In this document: positions 26,898 through 35,186 of the stretch, piece after piece
Layout of the letters: each line of letters starts with the position of its first letter
Numbering within the stretch: the first letter of the stretch is position 1
NCBI GenBank assembly: GCA_002500485.1
Contig: DLRJ01000113.1
Span: 23,312 to 87,311 of the forward strand
DNA from: Dehalococcoidia bacterium UBA7891
Lineage (GTDB): Bacteria > Chloroflexota > Dehalococcoidia > Lucifugimonadales > UBA826
DNA length: 64,000 bases
Direction of reading: 5' to 3'
The notes under the pieces: generated by a model
Databases searched by the model: none
What the model was told of the DNA's origin: nothing
What the model saw: only the letters and a program-made list of their open reading frames with translations
Made by a program: the position numbers and the translations under genes

Positions 26898-28394
26898 ATG
26901 AATAAATTATTATTTTCTTTGATGGCTTTATCGTCCTTCTTGTTATTTGCTTGTGGGTCCGATTCAGAAATAGATTCAACTGCAACAGTAGAAATTGAAA
27001 ATACCGCCATTGTTGAGACGATCTCTACTGCCACACCTGTAATTACCCAACCAACCCCCATCACACCGATAGCTACCCAACCGATGATTACTCAAATTGT
27101 TGAACCAACAAAGGTGCCTCAAGAATCCATAACCCAAGATAACAAAATTGGTTCTGTGGAGCCGGATTCAAGATCAGTGGTTGAAATCATTTCCGGTCTG
27201 AAAGAAGAACTAAACAACGGGTATTCCCATCATTCAATTTTGAATATGAATATGACGATTTCATTTGACGATTACTTGGAAGATATGCCATTGCTAATGG
27301 AGGGAGATGTTCAAAATTCTCGTAATTTTAAAGGGGTCACCTCTTTTGAAGATAATAATCAAATCGAAATGATCGAAATGATCGTCTATGATCAAGATAC
27401 TTTTGCCAAATATCCCGATACCAAATATTGGATCCAGTTTCCAGAAGGCCAAACCCCTGTAACCCCCATATCGATAATTGAATTGCTAAAAAACAATTTT
27501 GTTCAAGGGAAACTTACTGGTATTGAAAAATCTGGTGGTGTCTCCTCTCAACATATTAGCAGTGAACTTGAGGCAAAGATTTTTGGTGAGTTGCTGCCAG
27601 TACTGGACGACTCCACAGGTAATTTGCAAGTAGATATGTGGGTTGAACCTGATAGCTCGCAAATAGGTAGAGTATTAATTAATGGATTGGCTATAGGAGG
27701 ACCTAGAGTTAAAGGTCCTGAAGGACAAGAGGTAACGATTAAGGTTGATATTGAAATGTCATCATGGGATTTTGGAAAAGTGGTTGAGTTATCTAAACCA
27801 GATTTACCAGGTACTCCAGAAGCAATGATTTGGGATATGGCCCCCAAATTTACCTTAGAGGAAGGAAAAGATTATTTTGCCACTATTGATATATTTGAAG
27901 GAGGTGAAATAAAGATTGATCTTCTGGAAAAGCTAGCTCCAGTAACAGTGAATAATTTTGTTTTTCTCTCCGAGCAGGGATATTACGATTGGGTTACCTT
28001 TCATAGAGTAATCCCAGATTTTATGGCCCAAGGTGGTGATCCTTCTGGTACCGGTAGAGGAGGTCCTGGGTATTATATCGATAATGAATTTCACCCTGAT
28101 GCCAGACATGATTCTGCAGGGGTAGTGTCGATGGCGAATGCAGGTCTTTTGCCAGATGGACAAGGAACGAATGGAAGTCAATTCTTCATCACATTCATAA
28201 AGACGCCTACTTTGGATGGAATAAATTCGGATGGAACTTTGAAAGATTGTAGTCAAGGTTCTTGTCATTCAGTATTTGGAAGAGTTGTAGAAGGCATGGA
28301 TGTGTTAGCTAACATAATTCCCCGAGATCCTGCGACCGCTAATTTACCTGGTGATGTAATTCGTACGATTCGAATAACATTTGTTCCGAAATAA
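26898..28394 (+). CDS. Lipoprotein: LppX/LprG-like domain fused to cyclophilin PPIase
   Basis: The 498-residue protein starts with a lipoprotein signal (LLFAC, lipidated Cys19), then a Thr/Pro-rich linker to about residue 90. A beta-rich domain at about 95-310 resembles the LppX/LprG/LolA-type lipid-binding fold (VVEIISGLKEELNNG, then YPDTKYWIQFP). A cyclophilin-type peptidyl-prolyl isomerase domain at about 330-498 has the catalytic Arg in FHRVIPDFMAQGGDP and NGSQFFIT. A CSQGSC insertion before HSVFGRV may form a disulfide. It would be surface-anchored and fold secreted proteins. The PPIase call is firm; the middle domain is a fold-level guess. It converges with a GNAT gene, two bases apart. 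Confidence 0.85.
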   Translation: MNKLLFSLMALSSFLLFACGSDSEIDSTATVEIENTAIVETISTATPVITQPTPITPIATQPMITQIVEPTKVPQESITQDNKIGSVEPDSRSVVEIISGLKEELNNGYSHHSILNMNMTISFDDYLEDMPLLMEGDVQNSRNFKGVTSFEDNNQIEMIEMIVYDQDTFAKYPDTKYWIQFPEGQTPVTPISIIELLKNNFVQGKLTGIEKSGGVSSQHISSELEAKIFGELLPVLDDSTGNLQVDMWVEPDSSQIGRVLINGLAIGGPRVKGPEGQEVTIKVDIEMSSWDFGKVVELSKPDLPGTPEAMIWDMAPKFTLEEGKDYFATIDIFEGGEIKIDLLEKLAPVTVNNFVFLSEQGYYDWVTFHRVIPDFMAQGGDPSGTGRGGPGYYIDNEFHPDARHDSAGVVSMANAGLLPDGQGTNGSQFFITFIKTPTLDGINSDGTLKDCSQGSCHSVFGRVVEGMDVLANIIPRDPATANLPGDVIRTIRITFVPK

Positions 28395-28396
28395 TT

Positions 28397-28996
28397 TTAG
28401 GAAAGTTTGAGGAATTGTTCACCAAAGGCAACCGAATTTTTGAAGTAGTTCATACTTCTTAATTCATCAACGGGTCTTATCGGCAATGTATTTTCTGAGG
28501 CATCACTAAGTTTAAGTTTCCAAAATCCAACGTCGTACCACTGGCCATCCTTATATCCTGCGTTAGTCATCAAATAATCTTTGGTAAATCCAAAATGTTC
28601 ATGAAGCGAAACACTTGGATCGTTTGGAAGAGCAATAACTCCATAGGCGGAGGTGAATCCTTGTAGTTTCAGACATTCCAATAGTGAGGCGTAGAGAGCT
28701 TTCCCAATTCCTAAACCGTGGGCTGCTTCTCTAACATATACTGTTGTTTCCACTATCCAATCGTAAGCACTTCTGTCTCGGAATTTACTTCCATAGGAAT
28801 AACCCATTATTTCGGTTTCATGCTCACAAACGAGTGAAGTGTATATTTCCGACACCTTTTTCATTCGCCTTTGCATTGCGGTTCCGTCAGGAGGGTTCGT
28901 TTCAAAAGTAATTGGAGTATTCATTACATACGGATAATAGATGGCCGCCACTTGACGAGCGTCCCTTTTAGGATTTGCTAGTCGGATGACGGCCAT
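28397..28996 (-). CDS. GNAT N-acetyltransferase (phosphinothricin acetyltransferase-like)
   Basis: The 199-residue product has the GNAT fold with the acetyl-CoA loop VREAAHGLGIGKALY near residue 90 and the Pat/Bar-type N-terminus (AAIYYPYVMNTPITFET). The phosphinothricin and methionine-sulfoximine acetyltransferase branch matches best, including the C-terminal YKDGQWYDVGFWKLKL. The natural substrate is unknown; the family name does not imply herbicide resistance. It is likely monocistronic, with the two SDR genes upstream on the same strand. Confidence 0.88.
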   Translation of the reverse strand: MAVIRLANPKRDARQVAAIYYPYVMNTPITFETNPPDGTAMQRRMKKVSEIYTSLVCEHETEIMGYSYGSKFRDRSAYDWIVETTVYVREAAHGLGIGKALYASLLECLKLQGFTSAYGVIALPNDPSVSLHEHFGFTKDYLMTNAGYKDGQWYDVGFWKLKLSDASENTLPIRPVDELRSMNYFKNSVAFGEQFLKLS

Positions 28997-29023
28997 TTTT
29001 AATTAGGTATCTCTATTGTAGCG

Positions 29024-29953
29024 CTATTCCTTTGGCACTTGCGGAGGAGCCGGGTTAGCCATATCCATTCCTAGTGTCCCCGAGAACATTGCATCTATTT
29101 CTTCAACAGTCCATCTACCATTCTTCCTTAAGGTTCGTTCTTCCGTAGGGTTACTCATTAAAGAGATTTGTCCCCCCTGACAATGGAAGACATGACCATT
29201 TACATCCTTGGCTTCATCTGAGGCCAGCCATGCTACCATGGGAGCAACATCTTCAGGGTCACGGTTTAACTCCAAAGGAGTCACTGCAGAGTTCGCCTGA
29301 ATTCCGCTTGAAGCTCTGATATCCCTGGCAGATTGAGGGACTGTTTGTGTCATCCTAGAATTTGCCCCAGGGGATATAGCATTGACAGTTACACCATATC
29401 TGCCTAGGTCACGTGCGATAGCTCTGGTAAATCCTGCTATACCATCCTTCGCAGCTCCGTAATTTGCTTGACCGGAATTGCCGTACAAACCTGAAGTGGA
29501 AGAGAAATTAATTATTCTGCCACTGCGCTGTTGTCTGAACAGTATTGAAGCAGCTTTAGCTACAGTGAAGGTTCCTTTCAGATGAACAGCAATAACTGCA
29601 TCCCACTCTTCCTCTGTCATGTTGAACAGCATTCGATCTCTAAGAATTCCAGCCACGGCTACAACGATATCTAGTTTGCCGAAGCTGTCTAGAGCTGATT
29701 TGATAATATTTTCCCCACCGTCCATCTCGGAGACAGAATCGTAGTTAGCGACTGCTTCACCTCCGGCTGCCTTAATTTCATTTACAACTTCGTCGGCTGG
29801 GGCGACAGAATCCCCGCTGCCATCTACGGCACCACCAAGGTCGTTTACCACTACCTTTGCGCCCTCTTCCGCGAGTAATAAGGCTATACCACGCCCTATA
29901 CCGCGACCTGAACCGGTTACTACTGCTACTTTATCCTTAAGAAGGGTTCCCAT
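29024..29953 (-). CDS. Short-chain dehydrogenase/reductase (paralogue 1)
   Basis: The 309-residue protein is a classical SDR with the NAD(P) motif TGSGRGIGRG near residue 14, catalytic Ser in INFSSTSGLYG, and the YxxxK pair in NYGAAKDG. An insertion after the active site (NSRMTQTVPQSARDIRAS) and a C-terminal tail of about 45 residues are shared with its neighbour. Its NDLGGAVDGSG stretch resembles hydroxyacyl-CoA dehydrogenases of multifunctional enzyme 2. It is 51 bases downstream of paralogue 2 and clearly arose by tandem duplication. The substrate is unknown; an acyl-CoA alcohol is a guess. Confidence 0.88.
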   Translation of the reverse strand: MGTLLKDKVAVVTGSGRGIGRGIALLLAEEGAKVVVNDLGGAVDGSGDSVAPADEVVNEIKAAGGEAVANYDSVSEMDGGENIIKSALDSFGKLDIVVAVAGILRDRMLFNMTEEEWDAVIAVHLKGTFTVAKAASILFRQQRSGRIINFSSTSGLYGNSGQANYGAAKDGIAGFTRAIARDLGRYGVTVNAISPGANSRMTQTVPQSARDIRASSGIQANSAVTPLELNRDPEDVAPMVAWLASDEAKDVNGHVFHCQGGQISLMSNPTEERTLRKNGRWTVEEIDAMFSGTLGMDMANPAPPQVPKE

Positions 29954-30004
29954 CTTTCTTACTCCTGACTTTTTTACTCTTAATACCTATCTGAACCATT
30001 AACA

Positions 30005-30925
30005 CTATTTGGGTGCTTGTGGTGGTGATGGGTTGACTAAGCCTTGTGTGAGATGCTGTGGAGCTAGTTCTCTAAGTTCCTCTACATCCCACCTTCCTTG
30101 TTTGAATATGGTGCGAACTCGGCGTGGCAGGGAAAGCTTAGTAATTGCTCCTCCATATACGAGGAAGGTCTGCCCATTGATGCTAGCTGCCTGATCAGAA
30201 GCCAAATATGCTACGAATGGTGCGACATCCTCCGCTTCCATCTGAGTTGTTGGTGGAGGTGCTTCCCTATCATCGGGCCGATCAGCTCTTAATTGTCTAG
30301 CCGAATCGGGAACAGACTGAGTCATTCTAGTGTTTGCTCTTGGAGAAATAGAATTTGCTGTTACCCCATATCGGCCTAGGTCTTTTGCAGCTACCTTGGT
30401 GAAACCTGCGATTCCGGATTTGGCAGCTGCATAGTTACCTTGTCCCGTATTCCCTATCAAACCAGACTCTGATGCGAATGTTATTATTCGGCCACTTCTT
30501 TGCTGACGATACAAGATTGAGGCATATTTGCAAACTGTAAAAGTGCCTTTTAAATGAACCCGAATAACATCATCCCATTCCTGTTCTGTCATATTGAAAA
30601 TCATTCTGTCTCTTAATATTCCAGCTACCGTCACTACGATGTCTAATTTGTCATAGTTGTCCAAAGCCGACTTGACGATAGCCTCTCCACCTTCCATTGT
30701 AGATATATCAGTGTAGTTCGGTGTGGCTTCTCCTCCTGCAGCTTTTATCTCTTCCACGACTTGTTCTGCTGGGGTATTTGAACTGCCTTCTCCATCTAAT
30801 GCAGCACCGATATCATTTACAATGACTTTGGCTCCTTCCGAAGCCAATTGTTTCGCTACTCCTGCCCCTATCCCTCTACCAGATCCTGTGACTATTGCAA
30901 CTTTACCGTCTAGGTAATTCGCCAT
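30005..30925 (-). CDS. Short-chain dehydrogenase/reductase (paralogue 2)
   Basis: The 306-residue SDR shares most residues with the adjacent paralogue, including TGSGRGIGAG, the catalytic Ser (FASESGLIG) and YAAAK. The ATG at 30925 (MANYLDGK) is preferred over an upstream in-frame start because AGGAGG lies six bases away. The segment after the active site reads REAPPPTTQMEAEDVAP, differing strongly from its partner, which suggests different substrates. The C-terminus, ending PSPPQAPK, is longer than in simple SDRs, as is that of the partner. The two genes probably form one transcript with this one first. Confidence 0.88.
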   Translation of the reverse strand: MANYLDGKVAIVTGSGRGIGAGVAKQLASEGAKVIVNDIGAALDGEGSSNTPAEQVVEEIKAAGGEATPNYTDISTMEGGEAIVKSALDNYDKLDIVVTVAGILRDRMIFNMTEQEWDDVIRVHLKGTFTVCKYASILYRQQRSGRIITFASESGLIGNTGQGNYAAAKSGIAGFTKVAAKDLGRYGVTANSISPRANTRMTQSVPDSARQLRADRPDDREAPPPTTQMEAEDVAPFVAYLASDQAASINGQTFLVYGGAITKLSLPRRVRTIFKQGRWDVEELRELAPQHLTQGLVNPSPPQAPK

Positions 30926-31048
30926 TTTTTTCCTCCTGAAATTCGTTCGCAAGACAAAATTGACCTTATCATTAGCGCGCAACGTTCATTGTGCCACAAA
31001 TGGACAGATATTGTCATAGTTGGTTTAGTTTATTTATTCTGAACTAAA

Positions 31049-31582
31049 ATGTTATTAAACACTCTAAATGAAAAAAAGATTGGTACTACTGTGCATATTG
31101 TTTTATACAGACCTGAAATTCCGTATAACACCGGTAATATAATTCGGCTTTGTGCTAACGTTGGGGCTGAATTACACCTGATCCATCCGTTGGGATTTGA
31201 ACTCACAGAATCTAAATTAAGAAGGGCGGCTTTGGATTATTCCGATTTAGCAGTTGTGACGGAGCATGAAAACTTGGAAGATTACAAAAACATGTACCCT
31301 GATAGAATCTTTTATGCTACATCAGCTCGCTCCCGAAAATATTACAGTGAAATAGAATTTGGAAGTAAAGACACATACATATTCGGTCCAGAATCGTCAG
31401 GAATACCACCTGCAGTCCTAGATACAATTCCAAGAGAAAGGCATCTGTTGATTCCTATGAAACCAGGAAATAGGAGCCTGAATATTGCAAATGCGGTTTC
31501 CATAATAGTTTATGAGGCTTGGAGACAGAACAATTTCGAAAATGCGGGTCCTCCTAGAACAATTTCTGTATCAGAAAATTAA
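31049..31582 (+). CDS. trmL: tRNA (cytidine(34)-2'-O)-methyltransferase (TrmL, SPOUT)
   Basis: TrmL methylates the ribose of tRNA position 34 using SAM. The 177-residue SPOUT protein has the motif-1 stretch YRPEIPYNTGNIIRLC (about residues 20-35), the FGPESSGIP loop (about 113-121) and the knotted C-terminal SAM site IPMKPGNRSLNIANAV. Length is slightly above the usual 155 because of N- and C-terminal tails. It starts a three-gene plus-strand unit with a Cys-rich mini-protein and a JAMM protease. Confidence 0.92.
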   Translation: MLLNTLNEKKIGTTVHIVLYRPEIPYNTGNIIRLCANVGAELHLIHPLGFELTESKLRRAALDYSDLAVVTEHENLEDYKNMYPDRIFYATSARSRKYYSEIEFGSKDTYIFGPESSGIPPAVLDTIPRERHLLIPMKPGNRSLNIANAVSIIVYEAWRQNNFENAGPPRTISVSEN

Positions 31583-31606
31583 AATACTGAAAAGAGGAGT
31601 AGATTT

Positions 31607-31741
31607 ATGGGACGCTCCAATTGGCATTATGAGCACCCTCCGGCGTGCACTTGTGTTAAATGTGTTGAAGAAAGGCAAAAAAATGGTTCTGGCGGAATTT
31701 TTCAGATCATAAAAAGGTTAATATTCTTCAGAAGAAAGTAG
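31607..31741 (+). CDS. Small Cys-rich protein (44 aa)
   Basis: This short gene has GAGGAG seven bases before its ATG. The product begins MGRSNWHYEHPPACTCVKC, continues VEERQK and ends in a basic, partly hydrophobic tail (IIKRLIFFRRK). HPPACTCVKC supplies three Cys and nearby His residues, enough for a metal site or a zinc-dependent dimer. I recall similar HPPxCTCxxC tails in Chloroflexota proteins but cannot verify this here. The stop codon lies within the ribosome binding site of the JAMM gene, which starts nine bases later. Function unknown. Confidence 0.65.
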   Translation: MGRSNWHYEHPPACTCVKCVEERQKNGSGGIFQIIKRLIFFRRK

Positions 31742-31750
31742 GAGAAAAGT

Positions 31751-32161
31751 TTGAAGCGGATACAGCAAAGTCATATTGAAGAAATGATTGATCATGCAAA
31801 AGAACATGATCCTAATGAATGTTGTGGGATATTGGCTGGGACCGGTGAGGACATAACTCATATATATCGGGTTAAAAACTCGACGCCAAGCCCATTCAGA
31901 TATGTAATGGACCCAAAAGAACAATTTGAAGTTATGAAGAATGCTGACGATAACGGTCTTGAATTATTGTGCTTTTATCATTCGCATACTCACAGCCCAG
32001 CTTTTCCATCAGATACCGATGTTAGGATGGCGGTCGAATCCGGTTGGGTTGATTTCGGGTATGCACTGGTTTCGTTGGAAGAAAAAGACAGACCGAAAGT
32101 TAATTTTTTTATCATCGACTCTGAAGGAACTGTTATCCCTGAAGATTGTGAAGTAGTCTAA
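31751..32161 (+). CDS. JAMM/MPN domain metalloprotease (M67)
   Basis: The 136-residue protein is a minimal bacterial JAB/MPN domain. The active-site set is complete: Glu23 (NECCGIL), His77 and His79 (HSHTH), Ser87 and Asp90 (PSDTD). Such enzymes remove C-terminal extensions from sulfur-carrier or ubiquitin-like proteins, or hydrolyse isopeptide bonds. The start is TTG at 31751 with TAGGAG at 31739-31744. It follows the 44-residue Cys-rich protein by nine bases. No ThiS/MoaD-like carrier is nearby. Its end overlaps the convergent phosphoesterase gene. Confidence 0.88.
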   Translation: MKRIQQSHIEEMIDHAKEHDPNECCGILAGTGEDITHIYRVKNSTPSPFRYVMDPKEQFEVMKNADDNGLELLCFYHSHTHSPAFPSDTDVRMAVESGWVDFGYALVSLEEKDRPKVNFFIIDSEGTVIPEDCEVV

Positions 32162-32769
32162 TCTTGTTGGTTATGCTGAGCGAGCATCACCGGACCTTCG
32201 CTGTGGGTGACAATCCCGTCTTCTATCGACATTGACATTTTTTTCCCAGGGTTCGGACTTCCAAAGGTTTCGCCTAAGGGAAATATTTCTACCTTTGCCT
32301 TGCCGGGGTATATTTCGAGTGTCCCGACGGTTCCTAGCCGCAATTCTTTATGTTGTGGGAATGTGATACTGCCAGAATTGATTAGAAGCACCCCATCTCT
32401 ATATTCCAGGCGTTCTTGATGAGTGTGCCCGGAAATCATGATTTGTACCGGCTTTGGAAACAATTTTTGAAGGTCATGGATGGGCCGAAATTGTCCTTCT
32501 AAACTATGGATCATTCCAATGGACCATCCGTCTATCTCAAGAACCTGAACCTCTTTCATCCGAGGATCAGGAATTGGATCATTATTGCCTGTAGAACAAA
32601 TAACAGGAGCGAACTGTTCGCACCAATCAAGAACAATTGGTGAAGTTAAATCTCCACCATGAAGAATTAAATCTACACTAGAAAGAAATTCTCCTGGAAG
32701 ATCACCTAATTCATCCAAAGTTCTGACCCGTCCGGGTAGATGAGTGTCCGTTATTAATCCAATTAACAT
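32158..32769 (-). CDS. YfcE-type metallophosphoesterase
   Basis: The 203-residue protein has the calcineurin-like motif set: GLITDTHLPG (D-x-H) at the N-terminus, HGGDLTSP, GNNDPIPD and SGHTHQ, followed by LINSGSI. These bind two divalent metals. It belongs to the small YfcE/MJ0936 group of phosphodiesterases; the natural substrate is undetermined. It converges with the JAMM gene, the two stops overlapping by four bases. Confidence 0.9.
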   Translation of the reverse strand: MLIGLITDTHLPGRVRTLDELGDLPGEFLSSVDLILHGGDLTSPIVLDWCEQFAPVICSTGNNDPIPDPRMKEVQVLEIDGWSIGMIHSLEGQFRPIHDLQKLFPKPVQIMISGHTHQERLEYRDGVLLINSGSITFPQHKELRLGTVGTLEIYPGKAKVEIFPLGETFGSPNPGKKMSMSIEDGIVTHSEGPVMLAQHNQQD

Positions 32770-32809
32770 CCGAAGAACTATAGTTTCGATTTACTGAGTT
32801 ATCAATAGG

Positions 32810-33844
32810 TTATGAGAGGGTATACTTTTTAAGTTTATTGAACCATTTATATTTGAAAGCAAATACAAATGTTAACAGTGCGTACTGACTCATTGAGAAT
32901 ATGATGGTAGGAATCATGTCCACATTTTGATTTGGGGTGATGAAAAGAGAAGAACTTGGTATCACTGAATCTTCCAAACCAACTATTAAATGTACCCATA
33001 AATTATTTGCAATATGTATACCGACAGCTAACTCTATTCCACCGTCAATTAATGTTATTAATCCCATAAACATACCAACCAGAAAAACCGAAATGAGATA
33101 TGTTCCGACACCGTATGACCACGGTTCAGGATTCATTAGATGCAAGAAAGCGAAAAGTGATGAAGTAATAATTAAGATCAGTACACGTGATTTAAGCAGC
33201 AATGAAAAGCCTTGTAATAGATATCCTCTAAAAAACGCTTCTTCTAAACCTGCCTGTATTGGGACAAATATTAAAGCGATTAAAGTAATTAGCAATAAAT
33301 CTGGGACATCGCCCCTGAGTTTCAATTCTGAAGTATTAGTTAGAAGTGTGATCGCCAAGGGAATCACTGCGAACAAAAAAAAGGTGTTTAGTCCAAACAA
33401 ACTTCTTTTGTAATCGAATTGAATCCGTTCAGTTAATACCTTCAAAAGATTTTTATTGTGCAAAATTTTGAGGAAGAAATAAAAGCTTGCAGCACCAATT
33501 AAAAAGGTGGTGTGCATGAAAAGAAAATTAGGTGCTTTGGAAGGACCTGTTATTACTAGTTCGTCAAGGTTACAACTGTAACCAGCTACTTTTACGATCT
33601 TTAGGAGCCAGCAAAATCCGACTAAAGGGAGCGAGCCAATTACTTGCCAAACTATGATGAATATAACTGTAAAAACTATCCATATCCACCAGTTATTTTT
33701 GCCGGTGGAGGAGTTATCCAGAAAAGATAGCGTCTCGGATTTTATATATGCACCACAGTTTTGGCAGTAGGAGGCTACCGAAGAGGAAATCCAGTTCCTA
33801 CAGTTCAGACATATTTTTGAAGTCTCTCGAATCGTTTCGTCCAT
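32810..33844 (-). CDS. CPBP intramembrane metalloprotease with N-terminal zinc ribbon
   Basis: The 344-residue protein starts with a zinc-ribbon-like ICLNCRNWISSSVASYCQNCG (Cys pairs near residues 13-16 and 28-31). Eight or so membrane segments follow. The CPBP (Abi/CAAX protease) motifs are in order: EEAFFRGYLLQG (EExxxR), FLHLMNPE (FxxxH) and HIANNLWVH. Relatives include type II CAAX endopeptidases and immunity proteins; the target here is unknown. The zinc ribbon at the N-terminus is a common add-on in membrane proteins of this sort. It is divergent from the thiolase-like gene. Confidence 0.87.
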   Translation of the reverse strand: MDETIRETSKICLNCRNWISSSVASYCQNCGAYIKSETLSFLDNSSTGKNNWWIWIVFTVIFIIVWQVIGSLPLVGFCWLLKIVKVAGYSCNLDELVITGPSKAPNFLFMHTTFLIGAASFYFFLKILHNKNLLKVLTERIQFDYKRSLFGLNTFFLFAVIPLAITLLTNTSELKLRGDVPDLLLITLIALIFVPIQAGLEEAFFRGYLLQGFSLLLKSRVLILIITSSLFAFLHLMNPEPWSYGVGTYLISVFLVGMFMGLITLIDGGIELAVGIHIANNLWVHLIVGLEDSVIPSSSLFITPNQNVDMIPTIIFSMSQYALLTFVFAFKYKWFNKLKKYTLS

Positions 33845-33903
33845 ATTATGAGGGTATCTGACAAATATATTTTGGACAATAAAACTTAATTTTCAATATT
33901 TCA

Positions 33904-33932
33904 TTGACGGCTTAGAAGGCATGTGCTAACTT
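33904..33932 (+). promoter_or_regulatory. Candidate promoter of the thiolase-like/DUF35 operon
   Basis: TTGACG (33904-33909) and TAACTT (33927-33932) are 17 bases apart, with a TG-C before the -10 box. The transcript would have a leader of about 37 bases before the ATG at 33976. Confidence 0.45.
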
Positions 33933-33975
33933 CATTTTCATTACTAATAGCACAAATTTTTTCGAGGACTAACTT

Positions 33976-35166
33976 ATGGCTCAGACGAGGGAAGCTGCAA
34001 TTGTAGGAATACACGAATACCCATTAAGGGTGGCGCCTGGCGTTAGCGCTTTGCAAATAAAGGCCGCATCTGCATCCAAGGCATTAGAGGATGCCGGTTT
34101 GTCATGGCAGGATGTAGACGCTGTTTATGACACCGGGTCCCACCAAAATATCGGAGGACTTGGGATTTCGGAATATTTTGGCCTGAATCCAAGATTGATT
34201 GATAACACGAGCGTTGGCGGCACTTCGTATGAGGTTCAAGCTCATCATGCTGCTACTATGATAGCTTCTGGCAAGGCTAATGTTGCCTTGTTAACATATG
34301 GGTCCACAGCTCATTCGGATCGTCGAGCAATAGGAACTGCTGGAGCGACTGGTCAAGGATCCCCAACTCCCTTCAATAACATGGAAGACCCTTGGGGAAT
34401 GACGTTGATATCTGGATACGGCATGGTGAAAGCCCGCCATATGCATCAATATGGCACCACAAATGAGCAGTTCGCAGAGATTTCGGTGGCCACTAGATAT
34501 CATGCCATGCGCAATCCTGAGGCTGTGGAAGCTATGACAGCCCTTGAGTTTGTTGGGGTTAATGAAATCACCACCCAGGATGTTCTAGATTCAAGGATGA
34601 TTGCTTGGCCGCTTCATCTTTTGGAGTGTTGCATGGTATCGGATGGTGGTGGAGCAGTTGTGATCGCGTCCAAAGAAGTTGCAAAGAATTGCAAAAAATC
34701 TCCTGTATGGATTATCGGTGGTGCCGAAGCTACGAAATATAGAGAGAATGGAGGGGATATCACTGTAAGTGCTGGTGCTCAATCAGGACCTAGGGCTTTT
34801 GAAGACGCTGGAGTATCACCAAACGAAATTGATGTTTTGATGGCATACGATTCATTTTCCATAACCGTAATGTGCATGATTGAAGATTTAGGATTTTGCA
34901 AGAAAGGTGAAGGTGGAGATTATGTCAGTCAAGGGATACTGAAGTTTGATCAAAAAGGGGGCCCCGCTCTTAACACAGATGGGGGAGGGCTATCTTCAAA
35001 TCACCCGGGTGAGAGGGGCATTTTCCTTTTGCTTGAAGCGACCAGACAGATGAGAGGAGAATCAACTTCCCAAGTGGATGGTGCCAAACTTGCTGTTGCC
35101 GTTGGGAATGGTGGTCAATTGGGAGCTAGGCATGCAACCTCACCAACCATTCTTGCCGCGGATTAG
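33976..35166 (+). CDS. Thiolase-like protein lacking nucleophilic Cys
   Basis: The 396-residue protein has the thiolase fold in the SCPx/Ltp subgroup. The usual nucleophilic Cys is absent: its place is NTSVGGTSYEV near residue 80. The C-terminal CxG motif reads VGNGGQLG, while NTDGGGLSSNHPG retains the His region. It therefore cannot work as a normal thiolase. Ltp2-type proteins with the same losses are retro-aldolases in steroid side-chain breakdown and pair with a DUF35 protein. A DUF35 gene follows 20 bases later, supporting a similar two-subunit complex. The substrate is unknown. Confidence 0.87.
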   Translation: MAQTREAAIVGIHEYPLRVAPGVSALQIKAASASKALEDAGLSWQDVDAVYDTGSHQNIGGLGISEYFGLNPRLIDNTSVGGTSYEVQAHHAATMIASGKANVALLTYGSTAHSDRRAIGTAGATGQGSPTPFNNMEDPWGMTLISGYGMVKARHMHQYGTTNEQFAEISVATRYHAMRNPEAVEAMTALEFVGVNEITTQDVLDSRMIAWPLHLLECCMVSDGGGAVVIASKEVAKNCKKSPVWIIGGAEATKYRENGGDITVSAGAQSGPRAFEDAGVSPNEIDVLMAYDSFSITVMCMIEDLGFCKKGEGGDYVSQGILKFDQKGGPALNTDGGGLSSNHPGERGIFLLLEATRQMRGESTSQVDGAKLAVAVGNGGQLGARHATSPTILAAD

Positions 35167-35186
35167 TAAATCAGGAGAATTATAAA

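Noticed and set aside
31512..31712. 66-codon plus frame overlapping trmL and the Cys-rich protein
   Set aside because: No ribosome binding site; the competing 31607-31741 frame has a strong one and a sensible motif.
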